Positions 1 to 7,921 of a DNA stretch of 64,000 nucleotides are shown piece after piece. The notes beneath the pieces were generated by a model that had not been told where the DNA came from, ran no database searches, and saw nothing but the letters and a program-made list of their open reading frames with translations. This stretch comes from Alphaproteobacteria bacterium (GTDB lineage Bacteria; Pseudomonadota; Alphaproteobacteria; Rhodobacterales; Rhodobacteraceae), in assembly GCA_030148665.1 (NCBI GenBank), contig JASBSZ010000004.1:1-64000 (forward strand), read 5' to 3'. The stretch's first letter is position 1. Each line of letters starts with the position of its first letter. A program made the position numbers and the translations under genes.

Positions 1-2
1 GT

Positions 3-104
3 GGCAAGCCCGGCAAGGTCATCGCGGTCGCCATCGCCCGGAAAATCCTGATCATCGCCAACGCCCTGCTGCGCGACCAGACCCCTTGGAAGGCACCAAC
101 CTGA
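3..104 (+). CDS. IS110-family transposase, C-terminal end only (partial)
   Basis: The window opens inside a reading frame that ends at a TGA at 102-104. The visible 33 residues begin GKPGKVIAVAIARK and end LLRDQTPWKAPT, which resembles the extreme C-terminus of IS110/IS116/IS902-type transposases, where a short helix reading roughly GKP.K.A..A..RK.L...N..LRD..W closes the protein. Family members of this type use a DEDD-type N-terminal catalytic domain and a C-terminal serine; neither is in view because the gene runs off the left edge. It lies 191 bp upstream of carA on the same strand. Whether the element is intact cannot be judged. The assignment rests on this short tail and is moderately secure. 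Confidence 0.6.
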   Translation, partial: GKPGKVIAVAIARKILIIANALLRDQTPWKAPT

Positions 105-142
105 CAGGCCGAAAGAATACAGTTGCCAGAGGGGCGGGTCGC

Positions 143-168
143 GCGCTGCCCGGCCTGTCGGCCGGGCG
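143..168. repeat. Dispersed hairpin repeat, copy A
   Basis: A perfect stem GCCCGGCC-TGTC-GGCCGGGC occupies 148-167. The same core recurs at 15284-15303 (loop TTGC) and 22805-22824 (identical loop). Copy A lacks the additional left arm GGGCAGCGCCCG present in the other two. It lies in the leader between the transposase tail and carA. There is no T-tract, so it is not a classical rho-independent terminator. Confidence 0.75.
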
Positions 169-295
169 TAAAGGGTGGAAAACTGCGGGACATGGCTGAG
201 ATGCGATTGCCCTGGAACGCCCGGCCTCTGCCCTTGACCCGTGGCAGGGTGCGCCGTAATGTCCGCGCGAACCTCTAGGAGCGCCCCCCGAGCCC

Positions 296-1456
296 ATGAC
301 GCACACTGCTGAAAACCCCGCCAAACCAACGGGTTGTCTTGTTCTGGCCGATGGAACCGTCTTTTACGGGCGGGGATTCGGTGCAACCGGCACCGCCCAG
401 GCCGAGCTGTGTTTCAACACCGCGATGACCGGCTATCAGGAAATCATGACCGATCCATCCTATGCCGGGCAGGTCATCACCTTTACCTTTCCCCATATCG
501 GCAATACCGGCATCACGCCCGAAGATGACGAGGCCCCGGCGCCTGTGGCCCACGGGATGGTGGTCAAATGGGATCCGACCGTGCCCTCGAACTGGCGCGC
601 AACCCAGGGGCTGGTCGAATGGCTGACGCGCCACGGCCGCATCGGCATCGGGGGTATCGATACCCGTCGCCTGACCCGCGCGATCCGCCAGCAGGGCGCA
701 CCTCACATCGCCATCGCCCATGACCCGGCCGGAAATTTCGACCTCGAAGAGCTGATTGCCCGGGCCCGTGCCTTTCCCGGGCTCGAAGGGCTGGATCTGG
801 CGCGCGAAGTGACCTGTGACGCCCCCTATCGCTGGGACGAAACGCGCTGGGCCTGGCCCGAGGGCTATGGTCGCCGGCAGGGCCGCGGGCGGCGGGTCGT
901 GGCCGTCGATTACGGCGCCAAGCGCAACATCCTGCGCTGCCTGGCCAGCGCCGGATGCGACGTGACGGTGGTGCCCGCCACGGCCACCGCCGAGGATATT
1001 CTCTCGCACGACCCCGAGGGCGTATTCCTGTCGAACGGCCCCGGCGACCCGGCGGCAACCGGGGAATATGCCGTGCCGATGATCCGCGAGATCCTCGCCC
1101 GTGACATCCCGGTATTCGGCATCTGCCTGGGCCATCAGATGCTGGCACTGGCGCTGGGGGCGCGCACGATCAAGATGAACCACGGCCATCACGGCGCCAA
1201 CCACCCGGTCAAGGACCTGCAGACGGGCAAGGTGGAAATCACCAGCATGAACCACGGCTTTGCGGTCGATGCCGCATCGTTGCCCGAGGGGGTCGAGCAA
1301 ACGCATGTCTCGCTGTTCGACGGATCCAACTGCGGAATCCGGCTGACCGGCAAGCCGGTTTTCAGCGTGCAGCAACACCCCGAGGCCAGCCCCGGCCCGC
1401 AGGACAGCTATTACCTGTTCGAGCGTTTCGTCGCCGCCATGGGCGAGGCGGGCTGA
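296..1456 (+). CDS. carA: Carbamoyl-phosphate synthase small subunit
   Basis: This 386-residue protein is the glutaminase subunit of carbamoyl-phosphate synthase; it hydrolyses glutamine and passes ammonia to CarB for pyrimidine and arginine synthesis in the cytoplasm. The N-terminal CPSase small-chain domain starts with a segment reading LVLADGTVFYGRGFG and includes MTGYQEIMTDPSY. The C-terminal class I glutamine amidotransferase domain shows the nucleophile elbow GICLGHQM and the HPEASPGP histidine-glutamate pair, so the Cys-His-Glu triad is complete. Length is normal for the family. The ATG follows an AGGAGCG-like ribosome site. carB is not adjacent in this window; the next gene is an unrelated glycosyltransferase. 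Confidence 0.97.
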   Translation: MTHTAENPAKPTGCLVLADGTVFYGRGFGATGTAQAELCFNTAMTGYQEIMTDPSYAGQVITFTFPHIGNTGITPEDDEAPAPVAHGMVVKWDPTVPSNWRATQGLVEWLTRHGRIGIGGIDTRRLTRAIRQQGAPHIAIAHDPAGNFDLEELIARARAFPGLEGLDLAREVTCDAPYRWDETRWAWPEGYGRRQGRGRRVVAVDYGAKRNILRCLASAGCDVTVVPATATAEDILSHDPEGVFLSNGPGDPAATGEYAVPMIREILARDIPVFGICLGHQMLALALGARTIKMNHGHHGANHPVKDLQTGKVEITSMNHGFAVDAASLPEGVEQTHVSLFDGSNCGIRLTGKPVFSVQQHPEASPGPQDSYYLFERFVAAMGEAG

Positions 1457-1493
1457 GGCCCCCCGGCCCTTTACCGCTGGTTAACCTTTTTCC

Positions 1494-3407
1494 GTGATCC
1501 TGCCGGCGGCGTCAACTGCGCGGGACCCGCGGATGAACACGAGATCCGGCAATTTCCAGAACGGAAAGGCTGTCCTGCTCCCCCCGAAAAGCAGCAGAAG
1601 GCTGGGGGAAATATTGCAGGAAAGGCATCACCTGCCGGGCGAGGCGTTGAAAGGCGCGCTTGCCCGGCAGCGGCGCCATGCGCTGCCTCTGGGTGAAATC
1701 CTGCTCAGCGAGGGCGCGCTTGGCGAAGATGCGCTGATCGACGCGCTTGCCGAACAATTCGCCATGCGCCCAATGAAAGGCGACCTGCCGGCACCGGACC
1801 CCGCGTTGGTCAAGCGCATCGGGGCCGATTTCTGCCTGCGCCACCGGCTGGTCCCGCTGAGGCGCGAAGGCGCCCTGACCCTGGTCGCGACATCCAACCC
1901 CGCCGGCATGGCGCAGATCCGCGCCCGTCTTGCCGCGCGGCTGGGCCCGGTGCGGCTGGTGCTGGCGCCGGACGCACGGATCGAGGCCGCGATCCGCAGC
2001 GCCGCGCAAGAGCAGCTCTCGGCGCGCGCAAACATGCTGTGCCCGCCCGATTTCAGCTGTCGCAGCTGGGCGCGACCCATCGGCCGGCCGGCTCTGCTGG
2101 CCATTCTCGGCGCGGCCGCGGCGCTGGCAATACTGTTCCCGCATGCCCTTATGTGGATGATTTTCCTGTGGATTCTGATGAATCTGACCCTGACGACCCT
2201 GATACGCCTTTGCGCGCTGGTCATGCAGCTTGCCACCCGCCTGCGCCCGGCCGCGCAATACCAGCAGGCCACGGGGGACGATCTCCGCCTGCCGGTGGTG
2301 TCGGTTCTCGTACCGCTCCACCACGAGGACGCCATCCTGCCCCGGCTGATACGCAGACTGGACGCCACGACCTATCCGCGGGCGTTGCTCGATGTGGTGC
2401 TGGTTCTCGAGGAAACCGACACACAGACCCGTGCCGCGCTTGCGCATATCAGCCTGCCGCGCTGGATACGGGTCGTGCGCGTCCCCCCCTCGCCGCTCCA
2501 GACCAAGCCGCGGGCAATGAACTATGCGCTGCATTTCTGCCGCGGAGACATCATCGGCATCTACGACGCCGAGGACGCCCCCGAGGCCGACCAGATCATG
2601 CGCATCGTGCGGCATTTCCACGAAAGCCCCCCGGATGTGGCCTGCATCCAGGGTTATCTGGATTTCTACAATGCGCGCCAGAACTGGCTGGCGCGCTGTT
2701 TCACCATCGAATATGCGCTGTGGTTCCGCGTCGTCCTGCACGGAATCGAACGGCTGGGCCTGCCCGTGCCTCTGGGGGGGACGACCGTGTTCTTTCGCCG
2801 CGACGCGCTGGAAAGGCTGGGCGCGTGGGATGCCCATAATGTCACCGAGGACGCCGACCTCGGCTTTCGCCTGGCGCGGATCGGCTATCGCTGCGCGTTT
2901 CTCGACACCACTACCCTGGAAGAGGCCAATTGCCGCCCGCTGCGCTGGGTGCGGCAGCGATCACGCTGGCTCAAGGGCTATGCGATGACCTGGATCACCC
3001 ATATGCGCGCGCCCCGCCGCCTGTGGCGCGATCTGGGTGCGCGACGCTTTCTTGCCTTTCACGTCCTGTTGCTGGGCACGCTGTCCAGCTTTGCCCTGGC
3101 CCCGATGATCTGGTCGCTGTGGCTGATCAGCCTGGGCGTGGTCCCGTTTTATGTCCATTTCCTGCCCTGGACAGCCTGGTCCGTTCTGGCGACCGGCTTT
3201 GTGACCTCGGAAATCGTGTTGCTTGCAGGCGGGCTGTTTGCGGTTTCCGGCCCTGCCCATCGGCATCTGCTGCCCTGGGTCGCGACCATGATGTTCTACT
3301 GGCCGCTGGCGACGCTGGCGGTCTACAAGGCGCTGTACGAGCTGCTTGTCGCGCCGTTCTACTGGGACAAGACCAGCCACGGCGAGGACAGCCACGACAG
3401 GCCCTAG
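1494..3407 (+). CDS. Processive family 2 glycosyltransferase with N-terminal GspE_N-like domain
   Basis: This is a membrane glycosyltransferase of about 637 residues, probably making or exporting a cell-surface polysaccharide; the sugar donor is unknown. Residues about 30-190 resemble the GspE/MshE N-terminal domain (LGEILLSEGALGEDALIDALAEQF), which in related regulators can bind c-di-GMP or act as a docking module. Hydrophobic helices follow at about 195-240. The catalytic GT2 part carries an acidic cluster YDAEDAPEADQ near residue 357, TEDADLGFRL near 450 and the processive signature QRSRW near 487, followed by several C-terminal membrane helices. The start could be the GTG at 1494 or the in-frame ATG at 1533 (MNTRSG); neither has a strong ribosome site. 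Its stop codon overlaps that of the convergent GntR gene. Confidence 0.85.
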   Translation: MILPAASTARDPRMNTRSGNFQNGKAVLLPPKSSRRLGEILQERHHLPGEALKGALARQRRHALPLGEILLSEGALGEDALIDALAEQFAMRPMKGDLPAPDPALVKRIGADFCLRHRLVPLRREGALTLVATSNPAGMAQIRARLAARLGPVRLVLAPDARIEAAIRSAAQEQLSARANMLCPPDFSCRSWARPIGRPALLAILGAAAALAILFPHALMWMIFLWILMNLTLTTLIRLCALVMQLATRLRPAAQYQQATGDDLRLPVVSVLVPLHHEDAILPRLIRRLDATTYPRALLDVVLVLEETDTQTRAALAHISLPRWIRVVRVPPSPLQTKPRAMNYALHFCRGDIIGIYDAEDAPEADQIMRIVRHFHESPPDVACIQGYLDFYNARQNWLARCFTIEYALWFRVVLHGIERLGLPVPLGGTTVFFRRDALERLGAWDAHNVTEDADLGFRLARIGYRCAFLDTTTLEEANCRPLRWVRQRSRWLKGYAMTWITHMRAPRRLWRDLGARRFLAFHVLLLGTLSSFALAPMIWSLWLISLGVVPFYVHFLPWTAWSVLATGFVTSEIVLLAGGLFAVSGPAHRHLLPWVATMMFYWPLATLAVYKALYELLVAPFYWDKTSHGEDSHDRP

Positions 3408-4057
3408 CCGATCGACGCGACCTCGCCCGCGTCGAGTTTGAGCCGGGTCTCGAAAGCATAGGACAGATGCTGACGCAGCGCGCGGGCCGCCCGTTCGCCA
3501 TCGCCCGCGTCGATCGCATCGACAATTTCGGCATGCTCTTCGAGCGCCTTGACCCCGCGCCCGTCGGCGGCCAGCGAGGTCGTGGCCAGCAGCGCCATCG
3601 ATCGGTGCACCAGGTCGAGCTGGTCGATCAGATAGCGGTTGTGGCTGGCCAGGTGGATCTGCTTGTGAAACCGCCGGTTGGCGCGCGCCAGTTGCCCGGG
3701 GTCATCGACCAGCTGGCGGTCGTGTTCGACCATGCCCTGCAGCACGCGCACCTCTTCAGGGGTGGCATGCTGGGCGGCCAGCCGCGCGGCCAGGCCCTCG
3801 AGCTCGGAACGCACGACATAAAGTTCGGCCAGCTGGTTGTGATCGAGCGATGCGACGATCAGGCTGCGTCCGGTGCGCGTCAGGATCGCCTGGGTTTCCA
3901 GCCGTTGCAGCGCCTCGCGGATGGGCGTGCGCGACATGCCGAAACGCTCGGCCAGTTCGCTTTCGACCAGCCGGTCGCCGGGGCCGTAGATCCCGGTGTC
4001 GATCGCATCCAGGATCATGTCATAGGCGTCTTTCTGGGGCTCTTTTGCTGTGGCCAT
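3404..4057 (-). CDS. GntR-family transcriptional regulator with FCD domain
   Basis: A 217-residue DNA-binding regulator of the FadR/GntR (FCD) group. The N-terminal winged helix covers residues 8-70, with the recognition segment ELAERFGMSRTPIREALQRL. The all-helical effector domain has FCD histidine ligands in NRRFHKQIH, LEEHAEI and LRQHLSYA, which usually bind a metal and a carboxylate effector. I chose the ATG at 4057 (MATAKEP) because GGAGA precedes it by a suitable distance; longer in-frame starts extend into the divergent promoter region. It is divergent from the HAD phosphatase gene at 4165, which is a possible target. The effector is not predictable from sequence alone. Confidence 0.92.
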   Translation of the reverse strand: MATAKEPQKDAYDMILDAIDTGIYGPGDRLVESELAERFGMSRTPIREALQRLETQAILTRTGRSLIVASLDHNQLAELYVVRSELEGLAARLAAQHATPEEVRVLQGMVEHDRQLVDDPGQLARANRRFHKQIHLASHNRYLIDQLDLVHRSMALLATTSLAADGRGVKALEEHAEIVDAIDAGDGERAARALRQHLSYAFETRLKLDAGEVASIG

Positions 4058-4164
4058 TCCATTCTCCGTATACCGTTGTGGACAGCCTACAATCACGCGC
4101 CCCCTGCGATCAAGTTGCCAATCGAACTGTTGCGCAGGATCACGCGCCGTCCTAGCCTGCATTC

Positions 4165-4815
4165 ATGCTGAAGGATGCCTTTTCCCATGTGCGGGTCTGG
4201 GTCTTTGACCTCGACAACACGCTTTACCCGCCCTCGGCGGGGCTGTTCGACCGCATCAAGCCGCGCATGACGCGCTATGTGATGGAGGCGCTGGGCATCA
4301 GCGAGGCCCGCGCCAGCCATCTGCGCGAGGAATACTGGCACCGCTACGGCACGACCCTGGCGGGGCTGATGCACGAACACGGCATCGACCCCGGCCCGTA
4401 TCTGCATGATGTCCACGACATCGCGCTGGATGACCTCGGCCCCGACCCGGAGCTGCGCGACCGGATTGCCGCCCTGCCGGGCCGGCGCATCGTTCACACC
4501 AACGGCCCGCAAAGCCATGCCGAGCGTGTCGTCGCGGCGCGCGGCCTTGCAGGCGTGTTCGATGCCCTCTACGGAATCGAGCAGGCCGATTTTCACCCCA
4601 AGCCGGCGCCCGAGGCCTATGACCGCATCCTTGCACGCGCCGGGATCGACGCCAGACGCGCCGCCATGTTCGAGGACGATCCCAGAAACCTGGAACACCC
4701 CCATGCGGTGGGCATGAAGACCGTTCTTGTCGGTACCCATGCCCCGGACGATGCCCCTCATATCCACCACCGGACCGACGATCTGACCGCCTTTCTGGCC
4801 GGGATCACCGGCTGA
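4165..4815 (+). CDS. HAD-family pyrimidine 5'-nucleotidase-like phosphatase
   Basis: A 216-residue haloacid dehalogenase-superfamily hydrolase of the SDT1/YjjG-like pyrimidine 5'-nucleotidase group, expected to dephosphorylate nucleoside monophosphates or related small phosphates in the cytoplasm. Motif I is FDLDNTLYPP (nucleophile Asp and acid/base Asp), motif II is in IVHTNG, motif III lysine lies in HPKPAPEAY, and motif IV is FEDDPRN. A helical cap lies between motifs I and II. It is transcribed divergently from the GntR gene with about 107 bp between the starts. Substrate specificity is inferred only from the family. Confidence 0.88.
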   Translation: MLKDAFSHVRVWVFDLDNTLYPPSAGLFDRIKPRMTRYVMEALGISEARASHLREEYWHRYGTTLAGLMHEHGIDPGPYLHDVHDIALDDLGPDPELRDRIAALPGRRIVHTNGPQSHAERVVAARGLAGVFDALYGIEQADFHPKPAPEAYDRILARAGIDARRAAMFEDDPRNLEHPHAVGMKTVLVGTHAPDDAPHIHHRTDDLTAFLAGITG

Positions 4816-4888
4816 GCGGGCAAGACAGGCCAGCCGCCCTTGCCACTGGCCCTTTGAGTTTTCGGCACAATGCGTCTATGCAGGCGCC

Positions 4889-6091
4889 ATGAAACCTGTT
4901 GAAACCGATATCATGATCTCGGGCGGCGGCATTGCCGGGCTGACGGCCGCCTGCACCCTGGGCGCGGCCGGGTTCGACGTGATCTGCGTTGACCCCGCCC
5001 CGCCGGTGACCGAGGAATCCGACGCCCGCGCAGATATCCGCACGACCGCATTCCTGCAGCCCGCCCGACGATTGCTTGAGCAGGCGGGATTGTGGGAAAG
5101 GCTGGCCCCCCATGCCGCGCCACTGCGAATCATGCGCATCATCGATGCGGGCGGCGCCGTGGCGGTTGCCCGGGACACCCATGATTTCGACGCCGCCGAC
5201 ATTTCCGATGCCCCCTTTGGCTGGAACCTGCCGAACTGGCTGCTGCGACGCGAAATGCTGGCCCGGATCGACGAGCTTGCCAATGTCACCTTTCTGCCCG
5301 GTGTTGCCACCGGCCATGTCACCACCCGCGAAAGCGAGGCCCGCATCAGGCTGAGCGACGGTAAAATGGTTTCCTGTCGTCTGTTGCTGGCTGCGGACGG
5401 GCGCAATTCCCCCGTTCGCGCACAGGCGGGGATCGGCGTCAGGACCTGGCGATACGGGCAGAAGGCATTGGTCTTTTCGGTCACCCACCCGCTGGCCCAC
5501 GACAATGTCTCGACCGAGATACATCGCTCGGGCGGGCCGTTTACCCTGGTGCCGCTGCCCGATCTCGACGACGGCAGGCACCGCTCGGCCGTGGTCTGGA
5601 TGGAGCGCGGCCCAAGGGCGCAGGAACTGGCATCGATGCCTGTTGCGCAGTTCGAGAAATTGCTGGACGAGCGATCGACCCTGCTGCTGGGGCCGCTGAA
5701 ACTGACGGGCAGGCGCGCGCTGTGGCCGATCATCAGCCAGGTCGCGACGCGTCTCGTTGCGCAGCGTATCGCGCTGATGGCCGAGGCTGCCCATGTGGTT
5801 CCACCCATAGGGGCGCAGGGGCTGAACATGAGCCTCGCCGACCTGCGCGTACTTGTGGATCTGGCCAGCGCCCGGCCGGACGATCTGGGGTCACCCGCCA
5901 TGCTGCGCCGTTACGGGCGCATGCGCTGGCCCGAAATCAGGGCACGCGTTACCGGTATCGATTTGCTGAATCGCGCGTCGATGGCGGAAAACCCGATGTT
6001 GCGCGATCTGCGGCGCGCGGGGCTGAAAACGCTGCATGACGTGGCTCCGCTGCGAAAGACCCTGATGAAGGCGGGCCTTGGCGCGGGTTGA
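4889..6091 (+). CDS. FAD-dependent UbiH/UbiF/COQ6-family ubiquinone hydroxylase
   Basis: A 400-residue class A flavin monooxygenase that probably hydroxylates the aromatic ring of a ubiquinone precursor. The N-terminal Rossmann fingerprint is ISGGGIAGLTAACTLG, the NADPH/FAD DG motif is LLAADGRNSPVR, and the C-terminal FAD-binding segment is AEAAHVVPPIGAQGLN. The last usually begins GDAAH; here the first two residues are AE, a variant I believe is common in this order's UbiH proteins. Which ring carbon is attacked (UbiH, UbiF, UbiI or UbiL role) cannot be decided from sequence. The gene stands alone, followed by a dispersed intergenic repeat and the convergent hflX. Confidence 0.88.
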   Translation: MKPVETDIMISGGGIAGLTAACTLGAAGFDVICVDPAPPVTEESDARADIRTTAFLQPARRLLEQAGLWERLAPHAAPLRIMRIIDAGGAVAVARDTHDFDAADISDAPFGWNLPNWLLRREMLARIDELANVTFLPGVATGHVTTRESEARIRLSDGKMVSCRLLLAADGRNSPVRAQAGIGVRTWRYGQKALVFSVTHPLAHDNVSTEIHRSGGPFTLVPLPDLDDGRHRSAVVWMERGPRAQELASMPVAQFEKLLDERSTLLLGPLKLTGRRALWPIISQVATRLVAQRIALMAEAAHVVPPIGAQGLNMSLADLRVLVDLASARPDDLGSPAMLRRYGRMRWPEIRARVTGIDLLNRASMAENPMLRDLRRAGLKTLHDVAPLRKTLMKAGLGAG

Positions 6092-6130
6092 GGGGCAAGG
6101 GGGCGCTGCCCCCGTCGCTGACGCGACTCC

Positions 6131-6157
6131 CCCGGACGTATTTGGGCAAAGAAGAAG
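6131..6157 (+). repeat. Dispersed intergenic module (GTATTT...CAAAGAAGAAG), copy 1
   Basis: The sequence CCCGGACGTATTTGGGCAAAGAAGAAG lies just after the ubiquinone hydroxylase stop and behind a GC-rich stretch with GGGGGCGCTGCCCCC symmetry at about 6100-6114. The conserved part, GTATTT, four or five variable bases, then CAAAGAAGAAG, recurs at 54131-54150 and 61175-61194 and in reverse at 17178-17207. Confidence 0.7.
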
Positions 6158-6187
6158 CGGTATGGATGAGATGCGGGGCGTGCGGCC

Positions 6188-7486
6188 TCACAATTCGTGA
6201 AAGCGGCGTGCCTGATCGGCCGTCCAGGTCACGGTCAGGTCAAAGCCGTCGTCCCGCTGCCTTTCGGAATCGACCTGGGCATGTGCGAACAGCCAGGCCC
6301 GCTTGCGCCCCTGGTCAAAGCCCAGATGCAGCCTCTCGGTGCGTGTGGGTTCTGCCAGGGCGCGGTCGATCATCTGCAGCAGGGTATCGATTCCCTCGCC
6401 GCTGCGGGCCGAAATCGTGATCACATTCGGATCGCGCGCCGCCGCTGCCTTGAGGGCGGCCCTTTCTTCCGGCGTGGCGCGGTCGATCTTGTTCCAGACC
6501 TCGATCATGTTCTCGCGCTTTCGGGGATCGAGGCCCAGATCTTCGAGTATGTCACGCACATCCTGCGCCTGGGCGTTGCTTTCCGGGTGGGTGATGTCGC
6601 GCACATGCAGCACCAGATCGGCGTCGAGCACCTCTTCGAGGGTTGCGCGAAAGGCGGCAACCAGCTGGGGCGGCAGGTCCGAGATGAACCCCACCGTATC
6701 GGACAGGATCACCTGCCGCCCGCCCGGCAGGGTGATGCCGCGCATGGTCGGGTCGAGGGTTGCAAACAGCTGGTCGCGGGCGACCACCTCGGCCCCTGTC
6801 AGGCGGTTGAACAGCGTGGACTTGCCGGCATTGGTATAGCCGACCAGCGCGACGATGGGCCAGGGCACCTTCTTGCGCGCTGCGCGATGCAGTCCGCGGG
6901 TTCTGACCACCTTGGTCAGCTGGCGCTTGATGCGGATGATGGCCTCGTCGATGGCGCGGCGGTCGGCCTCGATCTGGGTTTCGCCGGCACCGCCGACGAA
7001 GGACAGGCCGCCGCGCTGGCGTTCCAGGTGAGTCCAGCTGCGCACCAGGCGCGATTTCTGGTAGGACAGGGCCGCCAGATCGACCTGCAACACACCCTCG
7101 CGACTGCGGGCACGCGCGGCAAATATTTCAAGGATCAGCCCGGTCCGGTCGAGAACCTTGACCTTCCAGCGCCTTTCCAGGTTGCGTTGCTGGATCGGGG
7201 TCACGGGCCCGTCGATGATGACCAGCCCGATATCGGATTGCGCGACGAGGTTGCCGATCTCGTCGAGCTTTCCCTTGCCGAACAGCAGCCCCGGATGGGC
7301 GCGGGGCAGGCGCACGACCTGTGCGGCGACCACGTCCAGATCCAGCGCACGCGCCAGTGAAGCGGCCTCGTCCAGCGCGTTTTCGGGGCTGCGGCGGCCG
7401 TGATGGCCCGCGATATGGGGATGCAGGACCAGACAGCGCATCAGGCGTTCATGACACGGGCGCGACAGGGGCGCGACACGAACCAC
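6188..7486 (-). CDS. hflX: Ribosome-associated GTPase HflX
   Basis: A GTPase of about 432 residues that binds the 50S subunit and splits or rescues stalled ribosomes. The N-terminal HflX domain (VIIDGPVTPIQQRNLERRW) and a linker with LSYQKSRLVRSWTHLERQ precede the G domain, whose P-loop is GYTNAGKST, G3 is DTVGF and G4 is NKID. The start is uncertain: a GTG at 7486 gives 432 residues, while an in-frame ATG at 7441 (MRCLVLHP) fits the usual N-terminus better. It lies 45 bp downstream of hfq on the same strand, the usual alphaproteobacterial order. Confidence 0.95.
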   Translation of the reverse strand: MVRVAPLSRPCHERLMRCLVLHPHIAGHHGRRSPENALDEAASLARALDLDVVAAQVVRLPRAHPGLLFGKGKLDEIGNLVAQSDIGLVIIDGPVTPIQQRNLERRWKVKVLDRTGLILEIFAARARSREGVLQVDLAALSYQKSRLVRSWTHLERQRGGLSFVGGAGETQIEADRRAIDEAIIRIKRQLTKVVRTRGLHRAARKKVPWPIVALVGYTNAGKSTLFNRLTGAEVVARDQLFATLDPTMRGITLPGGRQVILSDTVGFISDLPPQLVAAFRATLEEVLDADLVLHVRDITHPESNAQAQDVRDILEDLGLDPRKRENMIEVWNKIDRATPEERAALKAAAARDPNVITISARSGEGIDTLLQMIDRALAEPTRTERLHLGFDQGRKRAWLFAHAQVDSERQRDDGFDLTVTWTADQARRFHEL

Positions 7487-7531
7487 CCTGGAAACGCATC
7501 AGCCCATTCATGCCGGCACCGAGCAGCGAGG

Positions 7532-7771
7532 TCACGATTCGCCGTCGCCCTCGTACAGGTTCACAGGCTGCGAGGGCATGATGGTCGAGATCGCGCTCTT
7601 GTAGACCAGCTGCGACTGGCCGTCCCTGCGCAGGAGCACGCAAAAGGAATCGAACCATGTGATCACACCCTGGAGCTTGACCCCGTTGATAAGGAAAATC
7701 GTTACGGAAATCTTGGATTTCCGAATATTGTTCAAAAATGCGTCCTGCAAATTCTGTTTATCGGCAGCCAT
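7532..7771 (-). CDS. hfq: RNA chaperone Hfq
   Basis: A 79-residue Sm-like protein forming the hexameric ring that pairs small RNAs with mRNAs. The Sm1 motif includes [10 protein letters not shown] and [19 protein letters not shown], and the Sm2 motif includes [10 protein letters not shown] (the usual YKHAIST with Ser for His). The C-terminal tail is very short, as in other alphaproteobacteria. It starts 150 bp after the trkH stop; the AT-containing stretch at 7772-7921 probably holds its own promoter. hflX follows. Confidence 0.97.
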   Translation of the reverse strand: MAADKQNLQDAFLNNIRKSKISVTIFLINGVKLQGVITWFDSFCVLLRRDGQSQLVYKSAISTIMPSQPVNLYEGDGES

Positions 7772-7921
7772 CTTTTTCAGCCTTCAGTTTTGTTCACGCC
7801 GCGATTGTCGGGCGGCTGTTGTTGTCGTTGCGCCTTGCAATATGGGGGTAAACCGGGAAAATTTCCAGATTAATCGAAAAATTCCTTTTGGCGACGACGC
7901 GTCACCCTGAACACGTTCGCG

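Noticed and set aside
275-1378. Long open frame on the minus strand opposite carA
   Set aside because: It mirrors carA codons in high-GC DNA, contains no recognisable domain, and carA is unambiguous. The same applies to many long antisense frames opposite ubiH, trkA, uvrA, gyrA and others.
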